From Pseudophaeobacter sp. (lineage in GTDB: Bacteria; Pseudomonadota; Alphaproteobacteria; Rhodobacterales; Rhodobacteraceae), in contig JALUXC010000017.1 in assembly GCA_027019165.1 (NCBI GenBank), positions 1 through 64,000 on the forward strand: a stretch of 64,000 nt of DNA, given 5' to 3'. A model generated the notes under the pieces. The model did not search any database. It was given only the letters and a program-made list of their open reading frames with translations, and was not told where the DNA came from. Made by a program: the position numbers and the translations under genes. Every line of letters begins with the position of its first letter. Position 1 is the first letter of the stretch. Positions 44,534 to 54,581 of the stretch are shown one piece after another.

Positions 44534-46633
44534 ATGACCGTTTCTCGAATTGCCCTGCTCGCAGGACTTGCCGCTTTTTCCTCAGCATCCCCTGCATTTG
44601 CGCAGGATGAAAATGCGATAGATCTAGGCACCTTGATCCTTGAATCCGAAAGCGACGAGACCCTTGTGCAGAATGGTTATGTGGCGCAAAGCGGGCGGCA
44701 GGCCACTCGTGTCGACACAGCGATCCGCGATATCCCCCAGGCCATCAGCACCGTCGGGCAGGACCAGATCGAGGATCAGCAACCGCGCACCTTGCTTGAC
44801 GCGCTTGGCTACACGTCGGGAACAAACGTCAACACCTTTGGTTTTGATAGCCGCTATGACGCGATCTATCTGCGGGGTTTTGCGTCTTATTACAATGGAT
44901 TGTTCCGGGATGGGTTGCGGCAGGTGAACGGACCCTCCGCATGGTTCCAGAACCATCCCTACAGTTTCGAGGCGGTCTCCATCCTCAAAGGTCCGTCCTC
45001 TTCAATGTATGGGGTCAGCGGTGCTGGTGGCATCGTCAATGTGGTTTCCAAACGGCCCAAGGACACGCCCTTCAACGAGGTACAGCTTACCTTTGGCACC
45101 GACCACCGCAGTGAACTGGCCTTTGATATCAGCAGACCGGTCGCTGATGGACGTCTGAGCTATCGTCTGACCGGGGTGTTGCGCGATGCAGACACGCCGC
45201 TGGAGGGCTACAGCGATGATCTGGCGATGATTGCGCCTGCATTGACCTATCAATTGACGGACCGGACAAAGATTACGATCCTCGGAGAGTACTCCTCTTC
45301 CACACGCGGGGGGACGGCGTCTTACTACAACTCCTCCTACGGCGTGGCCTCAAACATTTATGTTGGCGACCCCGCATATAACGACTTCGACAATGATCAG
45401 TGGCGCATCGGCTATGAGATTGAACATGAGCTGACAGGCGCCATCACATTGCGTCAAAAGCTGCGCTATTCCGAGGTGGAGGCTGATCTGCAGTTCAGTG
45501 GGATTTATGCCTCGGGGACCGGCTTTGGGAGGTACTGGGGGCACTATCTCGAAAATTCGGAAAACCTGATGATCGACACCACGCTGGAGGCTGCGTTCGC
45601 CACCGGCGGTATGGATCACATAGTGGTGGCTGGCTTCGACTACGGCAAGTCGTCCTATGATGCCTACTATGGCGGTGTCGGCTATGTGTCCGCAGCGGCG
45701 GTTCAGGCGGCAGTGCAGCCTTATTCCGGTGGTCAGGATATGGATCAGAAAGGGATCTATCTGCACGATCAGATCCTGATGGGGCGCTGGACCACCTTCC
45801 TCAGCGCGCGCTACGATTGGGTTGATATCACCACCTTTGATGCAACACGTACCGGCACTGATACCTCTCACAATGCCTTCTCAGGCCGGATTGGCCTCAG
45901 CTATGCGCTCAACGCAGATCTGTCTGTCTACGCCAACCTTTCCAGCAGTTTTGTGCCGACGACCGGGCTTGTCTATGACGATCCGACGAACCCCTCCAGC
46001 AGCCGGGCGGCCGATCCGACCAAAGGTCTGCAAAAGGAAATTGGCATCAAGTATCAACTGCCTGGCACCGAGAGCCTGATCACGGCGGCGATCTTTGACA
46101 TTGATCAGGACGATGGGGTGGTCTTCCAAACCGTGGATCCATCGGTCTTTGGCGGGCTCTACCAGGTGCAGGTCCCCTATGATTTGCGCTCGCGCGGGTT
46201 CGAAGTGGAGGGGCAGTTCAACTTCGCCAATGATCTGCGTTTGACTGGCTCCTACACCTACGTTGACATGGAGATCAAACGCGGCGCCACGGGCACTGTA
46301 GGCAAACAGCTCTCGGCAACGCCCGAACATACGGCGTCACTCTGGGGCTTTTACGAACCAAGTGCCGGAGCGCTCAAGGGCTGGGGTTTTGGGGCCGGTC
46401 TGCGCTATGTGGGTGAAAGCTGGGGCGACAACCAGAACACTTTCAGGAACAAAGAACAGTTCTACACGGATCTGACAGTATCCTATGATCTGGCGCAGGT
46501 CGGACTGGACGGGATGGGCCTGCAGCTCAACGTAAAGAACGCCTTCAACAATACCGACCAATCCTGCAGCGCCGGCTATTGCTACCGGACTGAGGGGCGC
46601 ACCGCGACCTTTAGCCTTGCCTATCGCTTCTGA
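44534..46633 (+). CDS. TonB-dependent siderophore receptor (FhuA/hydroxamate type)
   Basis: Outer-membrane receptor, 699 aa. Signal peptide [23 protein letters not shown]; plug with [40 protein letters not shown] and [21 protein letters not shown]-terminal FSLAYRF. This follows the FhuA/FoxA-type siderophore receptor pattern. Start ATG 44534 has GGAG 6 bases upstream; a TTG at 44522 is less likely. [11 protein letters not shown] before the last strand is a typical family disulphide pair. In one operon with an MFS importer and a ferric-siderophore reductase. Confidence 0.92.
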   Translation: MTVSRIALLAGLAAFSSASPAFAQDENAIDLGTLILESESDETLVQNGYVAQSGRQATRVDTAIRDIPQAISTVGQDQIEDQQPRTLLDALGYTSGTNVNTFGFDSRYDAIYLRGFASYYNGLFRDGLRQVNGPSAWFQNHPYSFEAVSILKGPSSSMYGVSGAGGIVNVVSKRPKDTPFNEVQLTFGTDHRSELAFDISRPVADGRLSYRLTGVLRDADTPLEGYSDDLAMIAPALTYQLTDRTKITILGEYSSSTRGGTASYYNSSYGVASNIYVGDPAYNDFDNDQWRIGYEIEHELTGAITLRQKLRYSEVEADLQFSGIYASGTGFGRYWGHYLENSENLMIDTTLEAAFATGGMDHIVVAGFDYGKSSYDAYYGGVGYVSAAAVQAAVQPYSGGQDMDQKGIYLHDQILMGRWTTFLSARYDWVDITTFDATRTGTDTSHNAFSGRIGLSYALNADLSVYANLSSSFVPTTGLVYDDPTNPSSSRAADPTKGLQKEIGIKYQLPGTESLITAAIFDIDQDDGVVFQTVDPSVFGGLYQVQVPYDLRSRGFEVEGQFNFANDLRLTGSYTYVDMEIKRGATGTVGKQLSATPEHTASLWGFYEPSAGALKGWGFGAGLRYVGESWGDNQNTFRNKEQFYTDLTVSYDLAQVGLDGMGLQLNVKNAFNNTDQSCSAGYCYRTEGRTATFSLAYRF

Positions 46634-47844
46634 TGCAGAGCAGAGGTCACACCTGGCGTGTTGTTGGCGCCATCGGCGGGGTCTACGTCGCCCAAAGTGT
46701 TATTGGCGGCGTCACATGGACCGGGCTGCCAGGCGTGCTCCGCACCCAGGACCTACCGCTTGACCAGATCGGGCTGGTGTCGCTGATCGTGCTGCCCTGG
46801 GCTCTCAAGTTCCTTTGGGCGCCAGTGATAGAACGGTTTCGCCTGCCGGATGGCGGGCGGGACCGCTCGGTGACCATTGTGTTGGTTGGTGCAGCGGTTG
46901 TCGTGGCCTCTCTTGCCGCGATCGGAGGTCTGGGGCCGTCGCCTGTCTTGCCGGTTCTGGCCGTCCTGATGGTTGCTGCCTTTGCCACGGCCACAGTCGA
47001 TATCGCCTGCGATGGCTATGCGGTCGAGGCGCTGAGAGGAACGCCCTACGGCTGGGGAAATGCGGCGCAGGTGGGCGGGGCCTATCTGGGGGCAGCGATC
47101 GGTGGCGGTGTGTTTCTCGTACTTGTTGACCGTGTCGGCTGGTCCGCCGCCGCTTGGAGCATGGCTGCAGCGATTGCAGTGCTTTGTGTGCCATTCGCGC
47201 TTGTCGCAAAAGCCAAAACGGTGCGGGCGCGCCCGCATCAGCCGAGCCTTGCATCTGCTTTGTCGCGGCAGGAGGTGCGTCAGGGCCTCATGATCGCAGC
47301 GCTTTACGTCGTAGCTCAAAAAAGCGCGATGGGCATGTTCGGGCCTTTCTTTATCGATGCGGGGTATGATCTGGCGCAGCTTGGCATTCTCAGCGGCGCC
47401 GGGAGCCTGACGCTGGGGTTCCTTGGTGCAATTACCGGAGGCGGTTTCGTGCGTCGTTTCGGTGCTCGCGCGGTGCTGGTCGGAGCGGTTGCTCTGCAAT
47501 CCATGATCTTGCTTCTGGTTGCTCTGTCGGCAGGTGACGCGGTTCTGCCTGCCGCCCAGGTCGCGCCGGTTGCGATGGTCGCCAGTGCCGCGGTCATGGC
47601 CTTTGGCTTTGTCGCCCTCTATGGCCAGTTCATGGCGTGGTCCGATCCCCGGCAGGGGGGCGTCGATTTCACCCTGTTCCAGTGCGTGGATGCCGCTGTC
47701 AGCATGGTCTCAGGGACCGCCGCTGGGCTTTTTGCCGAACAATTCGGCTATGGGACCTTCTTTGTTCTGGCTGCCGGTCTGTCCTGTGCAGCCCTCCCCT
47801 TCATTTGGCGCATTGCAGCGCGGAAAGCGACGATAGATGACTGA
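46633..47844 (+). CDS. MFS transporter, RhtX/FptX-like siderophore importer
   Basis: 403 aa with twelve predicted hydrophobic helices. [17 protein letters not shown] and [10 protein letters not shown] (usually D.DG.A) are typical of the AmpG/RhtX/FptX branch. RhtX and FptX carry rhizobactin 1021 and pyochelin across the inner membrane without an ABC transporter. TGATG overlap with the TonB receptor, and no ABC genes follow, so this is probably the inner-membrane step for that receptor's siderophore. Confidence 0.87.
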   Translation: MQSRGHTWRVVGAIGGVYVAQSVIGGVTWTGLPGVLRTQDLPLDQIGLVSLIVLPWALKFLWAPVIERFRLPDGGRDRSVTIVLVGAAVVVASLAAIGGLGPSPVLPVLAVLMVAAFATATVDIACDGYAVEALRGTPYGWGNAAQVGGAYLGAAIGGGVFLVLVDRVGWSAAAWSMAAAIAVLCVPFALVAKAKTVRARPHQPSLASALSRQEVRQGLMIAALYVVAQKSAMGMFGPFFIDAGYDLAQLGILSGAGSLTLGFLGAITGGGFVRRFGARAVLVGAVALQSMILLLVALSAGDAVLPAAQVAPVAMVASAAVMAFGFVALYGQFMAWSDPRQGGVDFTLFQCVDAAVSMVSGTAAGLFAEQFGYGTFFVLAAGLSCAALPFIWRIAARKATIDD

Positions 47845-48859
47845 GATGACTGGCCTGAGCGATTTGCCGGGAGTCGCCTTCACCCCTTTGTGTCAGGTGA
47901 CGCGCGCCGAAGCTCTTGAGCACGATCTTGAGATCCTTCACGACACAGATGCAAAGCTGACGGTGCAGACCCACTATGGGCAGATTTCTTTCTCGCCGAT
48001 GCAGGGCGGAACCCGCGCCGAAATCAAGGCGCCTCATGCGGATTACCTGCAAACGCTGAAGGATTCGCTGGTGGAGCAGATCACTGCGGTCTTTCCCGAC
48101 ATTGCGCAACAGATCCGGTGGAGCGATGCTGCTGCTGCCGGTCAGCTTCCTGCCAATGCGCGCGTGATGTCGGTCGCAGCGGTTTCTTCCCTTGCCGGAG
48201 GGTTCCTCAGGGTGACGCTCAAGGGGGATGTGTCCCGGTTTTCTCAGGAGGCGATACATTTCCGCCTAGGTATTCCGCCCGAGGGACAGCCGGTCCAATG
48301 GCCGACTGTTGGGTCCAACGGCGCCACGCAGTGGCCGAAAGGTGACGCCAAGCTGCATCTGCCCGTCTATACGGCCCGCGATGTGCGCCCTGAGTTGGGC
48401 GAACTGGTTTTTGATCTGTTCAGGCATGAAGGCGGACGGGCGACAGGCTGGGCAGAAACAGTGGCGGCTGGAACAGAAGTCCTTGTGACTGGACCCGGAG
48501 GCGGCGGCTGCAAGATCAACGGTCCGATCCGCGGCTTTGCTGATGACACGGCATTTCCGGCGGTTGCGCGCATCCTGGAGGCCAATCCCGATTTGCACGG
48601 GCGGATCTCGTTGTTTGCCTCCTCAGCAGAAGGGGCTATGTACCCGCTGCCCGAGCATGCGGGGGTGGATATCATCTGGGAAAGCCCAGCGGCGCGCGGC
48701 TCAATGGCTGATGAGGCGGTGGCCGCCATTGGCGAGGAAAACCAGACCTTTCTGTGGTTCGCGGGTGAAAAACGTCTGACAACCAAGGTCCGCGCCGCCT
48801 GGAAAGAAAGCGGGCGGGCCGCGCAGGAGGCTTATATCTCGGCCTACTGGCAGAGCTAG
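47837..48859 (+). CDS. DUF2218 plus siderophore-interacting protein (ferric reductase)
   Basis: 340 aa in two parts. Residues about 15-75 resemble DUF2218 ([20 protein letters not shown]), and residues about 105-335 resemble the SIP/ViuB FAD-dependent ferric-siderophore reductase, with [30 protein letters not shown] (normally RxYTxR), [19 protein letters not shown] and LVTGPGG. It would release iron in the cytoplasm after RhtX-type import. Overlaps the MFS gene by 8 bp; a second ATG at 47846 is possible. Confidence 0.88.
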   Translation: MTEMTGLSDLPGVAFTPLCQVTRAEALEHDLEILHDTDAKLTVQTHYGQISFSPMQGGTRAEIKAPHADYLQTLKDSLVEQITAVFPDIAQQIRWSDAAAAGQLPANARVMSVAAVSSLAGGFLRVTLKGDVSRFSQEAIHFRLGIPPEGQPVQWPTVGSNGATQWPKGDAKLHLPVYTARDVRPELGELVFDLFRHEGGRATGWAETVAAGTEVLVTGPGGGGCKINGPIRGFADDTAFPAVARILEANPDLHGRISLFASSAEGAMYPLPEHAGVDIIWESPAARGSMADEAVAAIGEENQTFLWFAGEKRLTTKVRAAWKESGRAAQEAYISAYWQS

Positions 48860-48871
48860 CGTCAAAAGGCG

Positions 48872-49672
48872 TTACTTGATCCCAGCCGTGAGGAAGGCCT
48901 GCACGAACTGTCGCTGAAACAGCAGGAACAACAGCAGAAGCGGGGCAATGACCATCACGGTTGCAGCCGAGATGACAGAGATGTCGACGCCGTTTTCCGG
49001 CGCGCCAAAGATCGACAATCCAACGGTCAGCGGACGGGTGCTGTCTGAATTGGTGACGATCAGCGGCCAAAGGAAGTTGTTCCAGTGCGTCGACACCGAA
49101 ACCAGCGCATAGGCGATATAGGTCGGGCGGGCGGCAGGGACGTACACCCGCCACAAGACGCCCAATAGCGAACAGCCCTCTACGCGCGCAGCTTCATCCA
49201 GTTCCTTGGGGACAGATTTAAAGGCTTGGCGCATAAGAAAGATGCCAAAGGCTGACGCCATATAGGGCGCTCCGATGCCAATAATGCTGTCAATCAGACC
49301 AAGGTTTGCAGCCACCCGGTAGTTCTCGACGATCAGTACTTCGGGCAGGATAAAGAGTTGCAGCAGCACCAGGGTAAAGAGCGCATCGCGGCCCCTGAAT
49401 TGAACCTGTGCAAAGGCAAATCCGGCAAGCGTGGCCAGGACGAACTGTCCGATCAGGATCGTCGTGACCAGCAGGAATGAGTTGAAAAAGTAGCGCAGCC
49501 AGGGCGCGCCCTCCCAGGCGGTGCGGAAGTTTTCAAGCGTAATCGGAGAAAACAGGCGGAAATTGATCGCGTCTGAAACCCCGTGGAACGCCGCCCATAC
49601 CGCAAAGACCAGCGGCGAGATCCAGACAACGGCCAGCGCAACGGCAAGGGCAGGTTCAATCCAGCGCATCAT
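48872..49672 (-). CDS. ABC transporter permease (UgpE/MalG-like), DeoR operon
   Basis: 266-aa permease with six hydrophobic segments and EAA loop EAARVEGCSLLGVLWRVYVP. APYMASAFGIFLMRQAFKSV is typical of the MalG/UgpE group. It overlaps the upstream permease by 4 bp and ends 12 bp from the convergent SIP gene. Without the long periplasmic insert found in its counterpart at 33439. Confidence 0.9.
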   Translation of the reverse strand: MMRWIEPALAVALAVVWISPLVFAVWAAFHGVSDAINFRLFSPITLENFRTAWEGAPWLRYFFNSFLLVTTILIGQFVLATLAGFAFAQVQFRGRDALFTLVLLQLFILPEVLIVENYRVAANLGLIDSIIGIGAPYMASAFGIFLMRQAFKSVPKELDEAARVEGCSLLGVLWRVYVPAARPTYIAYALVSVSTHWNNFLWPLIVTNSDSTRPLTVGLSIFGAPENGVDISVISAATVMVIAPLLLLFLLFQRQFVQAFLTAGIK

Positions 49673-50562
49673 CGGTAGTGTGTCCTGCGGTCAAGCACGA
49701 GAAACTGGAAGGCTGCCAGAGCACCGAGCGCGATCAGCACCAGCACCGTCATCGCGGCGGCGGCAGGGCGGTCAAAATAGGCAAAGGCGTTTTCCCAGAT
49801 GTAGTAGAGGATGAGTTTGGAGCTGTCGGAGGGGCCACCCTTGGTCAGGATGAACAGATGGTCGATCAGCTTGACCGAATTGATCATGGCGTTGACCAGG
49901 ATGAACAGCGTTGTCGGCATCAAAAGCGGAAGCACGATGCGGCGCGTATAGGTCCAGCGGCTGGCGCCTTCGATCTCGGCGGCTTCACGCAGGTCCGGTG
50001 GGATGGTCTGCAAGGCGGCCAGATAGAAAATCATGAAGAACCCGGCCTCTTTCCAGATCGTGACCATGCAGATCGCCCAAAGAGCCGTATCCGGCTGTCC
50101 CAGCCAATTGACCGCCTCTGCCCCAAACAGCGCTCCGATCTTGTTCAGGATGCCAAAACTGGGGGTGTAGAAGAACAGCCACAGATTGCCTGCAGCGATC
50201 ATTGGCAGGACCGTGGGCGTGAAATAGGCTGTCCGTAGAAAACTGCGCGCAGGCATTTTCGAGTTCGCCCAAAGCGCCATCGTCAGCGCGATGACCATGG
50301 AGGCTGGAATGGTAATGCCGGCATAGATCAGGTTGTTGGAGACGACCTTCCAGAAGGTAGGGTCATCGAGCAACTGCCTGTAGCCATCCAAGCCCACAAA
50401 TTCGGAGGGCCGTCGGCGCGTACCCCGCGACCACAGGGAAGTCCAGAGCGTTGCCACGGACGGGTATAGGGCAAAGGCGGACAGCATGATCAGCGCCGGG
50501 GACAGCAAGAGCCAGCCATGAATGGCCCGGCGTTGGCGGTCTGGCGTGTTGGCGTGGCTCAT
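49669..50562 (-). CDS. ABC transporter permease (UgpA/MalF-like), DeoR operon
   Basis: 297-aa permease, start ATG 50562 (MSHANTPDRQ), because the frame further upstream overlaps the intercistronic hairpin. EAA loop AAEIEGASRWTYTRRIVLPL, FYLAALQTIPPDLREAAEIE. About six hydrophobic helices. Weak RBS, consistent with lower permease than binding-protein expression. Confidence 0.88.
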   Translation of the reverse strand: MSHANTPDRQRRAIHGWLLLSPALIMLSAFALYPSVATLWTSLWSRGTRRRPSEFVGLDGYRQLLDDPTFWKVVSNNLIYAGITIPASMVIALTMALWANSKMPARSFLRTAYFTPTVLPMIAAGNLWLFFYTPSFGILNKIGALFGAEAVNWLGQPDTALWAICMVTIWKEAGFFMIFYLAALQTIPPDLREAAEIEGASRWTYTRRIVLPLLMPTTLFILVNAMINSVKLIDHLFILTKGGPSDSSKLILYYIWENAFAYFDRPAAAAMTVLVLIALGALAAFQFLVLDRRTHYR

Positions 50563-50594
50563 GTCGGGACTGTCCGTCAAACGATAAGAAAAGC

Positions 50595-50621
50595 TGGGGG
50601 CCCGCCACAGGAAGGCCCCCA
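50595..50621 (-). promoter_or_regulatory. Intercistronic hairpin after the second UgpB-like gene
   Basis: TGGGGGCC/GGCCCCCA, a perfect 8-bp GC-rich stem with an 11-nt loop, 19 bp after the binding-protein stop. No T-run. Same position relative to the binding-protein gene as the hairpins at 3756, 18775, 32038 and 58647. Confidence 0.7.
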
Positions 50622-50640
50622 AACCATGTGTTCGCACTGC

Positions 50641-51894
50641 TTACTTGTAGGCGCTCAACTGGCGCTCGGCGGCGGCTTGAGCCTCAATCAGAGCCTCGGC
50701 AGCGGATTTGTCGCCGGTCAGGGCGGATTGGATCGCAGCGTTCAGCCCGTCACGTACACGCGCGGTCTCAAAGGTCGAGAATTCGGCGACGGCGTGTTCC
50801 AGCTGATCGCGGGCCACAAGGGCGGGTGGGAATTCGGCCGCATAGGCCTTTAGCGCATCGGTCTCATAGGCGGCGGGAGACACACCCATGTAACCGGTGG
50901 CGATGGACCATTCGGCGGCCTGTTCCGGCGCGGTCATGAACTGGATCAGCTTCAGTGCGGCATTCTTCTCCTCATCGGAGGCATCCTTAAAGACATAGAA
51001 GTTGCCACCGCCGGTGGGCGAGCCGAGACGCACGTTCCCGGGCAGCATGGCGACGCCAAAGTCGAATTCGGCGTTGTTCTTGACTGCCGTCAGGTTGCCG
51101 GTGGAATGCCACATCATCGCGGTTTTGCCTTCCAGGAAGGCCTGGCGCAGGGTGCCCCATTCGACTGTGCCTTCGGGCATGATGCGGTGCTCGGAGGACA
51201 GGGATTTCCAGAAGTCCAGCGTGTCGACGACGTCCTTGTCGTTGAAGAATGTTGTGGTGCCGTCGTTGGACATCACTTCCTTGCCGTTCTGGATCGCCAA
51301 TGCCTGGAACATCCAGTACGGGTATCCGGTGGAGGGGATCATCAGCCCGTAGTGATCGTCATTGCTGAGCGCCTTGCCCATCTCGATCATCTCGTCCCAG
51401 GTGGTCGGGGCCTTTTCCGGGTCCAGTCCGGCCGCGCGGAACATGTCCTTGTTGTAGTAGGCCACGATGGTGGAGCGCTGGAACGGGATGCCCCAGGTTT
51501 TGCCTTCGATTTTGCTGTTGGCCATCAGCGCAGGGTAAAAGCTGTTCAGCCAGTTGCTGTCGTCTGTCAGGTCTTCGAAAGGAACGATCAGGTCCTGTTC
51601 GATCAGGTCATAAGCATCGATAGAGAACATCACGGCCAGTTGCGCAGGCTCACCGGCTTCAAGAGCTGCAAGCGCCTTGATGCGGGTGTCGTCATAGTTG
51701 CCGGCATAGATCGCATTGACCTTGATGTCGGGGTTCTCTGTCATGAAGTCATCGACGATACCGTCGACAACCTGAGTGAGCGGACCGCCAACGGCGATCG
51801 GGTAATACATGGTGAGTTCGGTTTCAGCCGCCGCCGGATTGACGAGGGCAGTGGTTGCGGCGAAGATCGCCGCCACGGCAGAGTAGCGTGTCAT
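50641..51894 (-). CDS. ABC transporter solute-binding protein (UgpB-like), DeoR operon
   Basis: 417-aa periplasmic family-1 binding protein. Signal peptide MTRYSAVAAIFAATTALVNP-AAA; mature ETELTMYYPIAVGGPLTQVV. ALMANSKIEGKTWGIPFQRS, GLDPEKAPTTWDEMIEMGKA and GSPTGGGNFYVF closely follow the glycerol-3-phosphate binder UgpB. ATG 51894 overlaps the ATPase stop by 4 bp, with AAGGA 8 bases upstream. With a DeoR regulator, glycerol-3-phosphate or a polyol is the best guess. Confidence 0.87.
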   Translation of the reverse strand: MTRYSAVAAIFAATTALVNPAAAETELTMYYPIAVGGPLTQVVDGIVDDFMTENPDIKVNAIYAGNYDDTRIKALAALEAGEPAQLAVMFSIDAYDLIEQDLIVPFEDLTDDSNWLNSFYPALMANSKIEGKTWGIPFQRSTIVAYYNKDMFRAAGLDPEKAPTTWDEMIEMGKALSNDDHYGLMIPSTGYPYWMFQALAIQNGKEVMSNDGTTTFFNDKDVVDTLDFWKSLSSEHRIMPEGTVEWGTLRQAFLEGKTAMMWHSTGNLTAVKNNAEFDFGVAMLPGNVRLGSPTGGGNFYVFKDASDEEKNAALKLIQFMTAPEQAAEWSIATGYMGVSPAAYETDALKAYAAEFPPALVARDQLEHAVAEFSTFETARVRDGLNAAIQSALTGDKSAAEALIEAQAAAERQLSAYK

Positions 51895-53015
51895 GGGTCG
51901 GTCCTTTGTAGATCGAACGTTGGTTCGGTTGCGGTGGGGGCCGTTTGGCCATCGCGCGGCGCGGTGTTTTGGCGAATGCGCGTCGCGGGATTCTGCTGAG
52001 GCTCCTTTTCGATCTTCCCGCTTTGGGTGTCGAAGAGGAGCCGGTGTTGCGCGGGGATGCAAAGCCCGACCGTGTCGCCCGGGGCATAGGGCGTGTCACC
52101 GGGCAGGATCAGAGCAAGGCCTTTGGCGCCCGGATGCTCAAGCGAAAGCAAGGTCTCAGAGCCAAGGAACTCTGCATCCAGAACGCGCGCGGTCAGATCG
52201 GCTTTGTTTGCTGGGGCCAGTTCGATGTGCTCTGGACGTGCGCCGACAGTCAGATCGGAGCTTGTTCCAAGGGCATCGCCTCTGATCAGGGCCATAGGGG
52301 GCTCGCCAATGAATTCGGCAGCAAAGGTGCTGGCGGGTCGGGCGTAAAGCTCGGCGGGAGTTCCAAACTGCTCGATCCGTCCCTTGCGCATCAGGACAAC
52401 CCGGTCCGAAAGGCTCATGGCTTCGCCCTGGTCATGGGTCACATAGACGACGGTCAAGCCCAGCCGCCGTTGCAGAGCGCGGATGTCGCGGCGCACGGAA
52501 TTGCGCAGCTTGGCATCCAGATTGGACAGAGGCTCATCCATCAGGCACAGGGGACGGTCCGCGACCACTGCACGCGCAAGGGCGACGCGCTGGCGCTGCC
52601 CACCCGACAGCTCGGAGGGTTTGCGCGTCTCAAGACCAGACAGTCCTGTGAGGGCGACCGCCTCGTGCAGGCGCCGCTCTCGGTCGGGTCGGCTGACCCG
52701 CCGCACTTTCAGGCCAAACAGAATGTTTTCGGCCACCGACAAATGCGGAAAGAGGGCATAGGATTGGAACACCATGGAGAGATCACGCTTGGAGGCGGGC
52801 AGGTCGGTCACATCCCGCCCTCGCATGTGAATCCGCCCGTCCTGCGGCTGCTCCAGACCGGCGATGAGGCGAAGAAGCGTTGATTTTCCGCACCCCGATG
52901 GACCAAGGATCGACAGAAAGGCGCCTTCGTTGAGCGAGAGAGAAATTCCCGCCACTCCGCCCTGGCCCTCCCATTGGCGCGTGACGTTCTCAAGGTTGAG
53001 GAAGGCCTGGCTCAT
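51891..53015 (-). CDS. ABC transporter ATPase (UgpC-like), DeoR operon
   Basis: 374-aa CUT1 ATPase: GPSGCGKST, FQSYALFPHLSVAENILFGL, LSGGQRQRVALARA, LMDEPLSNLDAKLR and VVYVTHDQGEAM, with a TOBE domain including VGARPEHIEL. A disordered tail of about 35 residues (from KIEKEPQQNP on) is rich in Pro, Thr and Gln and unusual for UgpC. Overlaps the DeoR gene by 4 bp. Confidence 0.92.
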   Translation of the reverse strand: MSQAFLNLENVTRQWEGQGGVAGISLSLNEGAFLSILGPSGCGKSTLLRLIAGLEQPQDGRIHMRGRDVTDLPASKRDLSMVFQSYALFPHLSVAENILFGLKVRRVSRPDRERRLHEAVALTGLSGLETRKPSELSGGQRQRVALARAVVADRPLCLMDEPLSNLDAKLRNSVRRDIRALQRRLGLTVVYVTHDQGEAMSLSDRVVLMRKGRIEQFGTPAELYARPASTFAAEFIGEPPMALIRGDALGTSSDLTVGARPEHIELAPANKADLTARVLDAEFLGSETLLSLEHPGAKGLALILPGDTPYAPGDTVGLCIPAQHRLLFDTQSGKIEKEPQQNPATRIRQNTAPRDGQTAPTATEPTFDLQRTDP

Positions 53016-53773
53016 GCCTCGTCCTCCGCAATGATCAACCTGTCGCCGAGGGCGGTGAGAAGCGGATGAAACGGCGCGGCCGGGAGCCGGTCGATCACCA
53101 CGTGATCCGCATCGCGCAAATGCCCGCCAAGGGCAGCCGCGTGACGACCGAATTTCGACTGGTCCAAGACAAGGATCGATTGGCGCGCACTGGCGCGGAT
53201 TGCCTGGCGGTTCTGGACTTCCTCCTCGTGGAAATCGAGCAGGCTGCCATCGTCATCGACCCCGCCAACGCCGTATATTCCAAAATCAGCGCGATAGGCT
53301 GCAAACATCTCGCGTGCGGCCTGACCCAGGATGTCCCGATCCGGCACGCGCAGTTCTCCGCCGGGGATGATGACCCGATTTGCGCGTTTCTCCGACACTG
53401 TCATGGCCACGTTCAGGTTGTTGGTGATGACAGTCAGCTCTTCATGCTCACCAAGCGCAGCGGCAACAAGTGCAGGCGTCGTTCCGATGGAAAAGGCGAG
53501 GGTCGCCCCATCGGGGATCAGAGCGGCAACCATTCGTGCAATGGCCTGTTTGGCTTGCACGTTCAGGATCCGGCGGGTGCCGTAGGGAAGGTTGTCCGTG
53601 CCTTGGATGAACTCGGCGCCGCCATGCAGTCTGCGCAGTTTGGACCGTTCACACAGAGCGTTGATATCCCGGCGAATCGTATGTGCAGAAACGCCGAACT
53701 GCTCTGCTAGCTCATCGACCGATACTCGACCCTGCCTTTGTGCGGTCTCCAGTATGACCTGTTGTCTGTCCAT
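53012..53773 (-). CDS. DeoR-family regulator (GlpR-like)
   Basis: 253 aa. N-terminal HTH VSVDELAEQFGVSAHTIRRD (residues about 15-35) followed by LRRLHGGAEF, then a phosphosugar-sensing ISOCOT domain with AFSIGTTPALVAAAL, NNLNVAM and GVGGVDDDGSLLDFHEEEV. GlpR and similar DeoR repressors respond to phosphorylated sugars or glycerol-3-phosphate. First gene of the ABC operon, so probably autoregulated through the palindromes just upstream. Confidence 0.9.
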   Translation of the reverse strand: MDRQQVILETAQRQGRVSVDELAEQFGVSAHTIRRDINALCERSKLRRLHGGAEFIQGTDNLPYGTRRILNVQAKQAIARMVAALIPDGATLAFSIGTTPALVAAALGEHEELTVITNNLNVAMTVSEKRANRVIIPGGELRVPDRDILGQAAREMFAAYRADFGIYGVGGVDDDGSLLDFHEEEVQNRQAIRASARQSILVLDQSKFGRHAAALGGHLRDADHVVIDRLPAAPFHPLLTALGDRLIIAEDEA

Positions 53774-53789
53774 CGTTCCTCGCTTTCAC

Positions 53790-53844
53790 GCTCATATGAG
53801 CATGAAATCGTGACAGGTGGATGACAGAAGTGCTCACTTGAGCA
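53790..53844. promoter_or_regulatory. Paired palindromes with GCTCA/TGAGC half-sites, probable DeoR operator
   Basis: GCTCATATGAGC (53790-53801) and TGCTCA-CT-TGAGCA (53831-53844) share the same half-site and lie 17 and 58 bp upstream of the DeoR start. A third match, TGAGCTCA, occurs at 53879-53886 near the end of the SRAP gene. Repetition of one half-site next to a DeoR gene suggests an operator that permits looping. Confidence 0.65.
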
Positions 53845-53888
53845 GCGTCGGCGGCTGGATAAGCGATTTTTACTGGTATGAGCTCACC

Positions 53889-54509
53889 TCAGATGGCGTT
53901 TTCACAGGGAATAAGCGAGCCATCGGGCAGGGGGCGTTGAAGATCCTTGGCCAACTCGAGCGGCGCTGTGAGCCATATGCGCCAGTCTTCAGGCCGCGTG
54001 AGGAGGACAGGCATGGCCTTGGGGTGAACCGCGCCTACCTCGGCGTTCGCTGCGCAGGTCAGAAAGGCAAACAGATCGTCTTCGGTTTCACCGTCCTTGA
54101 CCTTGCGCACTGAACGCCAGGCGCGGGTTTCAATCCCGGCAAAGAACATCGGCATGTCTGGTGTAGTGGGGGCAAACCATTGGGTCCCACCTTTGCAGGG
54201 TTCGGCAAAAGAGGTCACGGGGACCAGGCAGCGATGCGCAGGCTCCAGCCAGCGCCGCCAGTGGGGGGAGGCAAGGTTGCGCACATTGGTGACCCCCGGA
54301 TCGCGCTGTGTCTTGAGGGCAAAGCGCGGCGATGGCATGCCCCAGCGGGCCTTCACCAGTTCAAGGCCGTTGCCTGCATGGCGGATGATCGGGGCCAGTT
54401 GGTTGGGGTAGAACGGGCCCAACCCAAGGTTCCCGGCGCGATCCTCCAGATCCGGGAACAGGCCGCGCATGGCGTCCTGAGTGGTTGTGTTGCTGTAAAG
54501 GTTGCACAT
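53889..54509 (-). CDS. SOS-response-associated protein (SRAP; YedK/HMCES family)
   Basis: 206 aa. The start is fixed by MCNLYSN: in SRAP proteins Cys2 becomes N-terminal after Met removal and crosslinks to abasic sites in single-stranded DNA. Other motifs: KARWGMPSP, TNVRNLASPHWRRWLEPAHR, CLVPVTSFAEP (active-site Glu) and VHPKAMPVLL (active-site His). An in-frame upstream ATG would bury the cysteine and is rejected. Monocistronic; unrelated to the flanking transport operons. Confidence 0.92.
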   Translation of the reverse strand: MCNLYSNTTTQDAMRGLFPDLEDRAGNLGLGPFYPNQLAPIIRHAGNGLELVKARWGMPSPRFALKTQRDPGVTNVRNLASPHWRRWLEPAHRCLVPVTSFAEPCKGGTQWFAPTTPDMPMFFAGIETRAWRSVRKVKDGETEDDLFAFLTCAANAEVGAVHPKAMPVLLTRPEDWRIWLTAPLELAKDLQRPLPDGSLIPCENAI

Positions 54510-54581
54510 GGTCCATGTATGGGACGAAAGCCGGGCCTGATCCAAGCCCGGAATAGCGAGGCAGTCCCATGGGGCCTCAGC

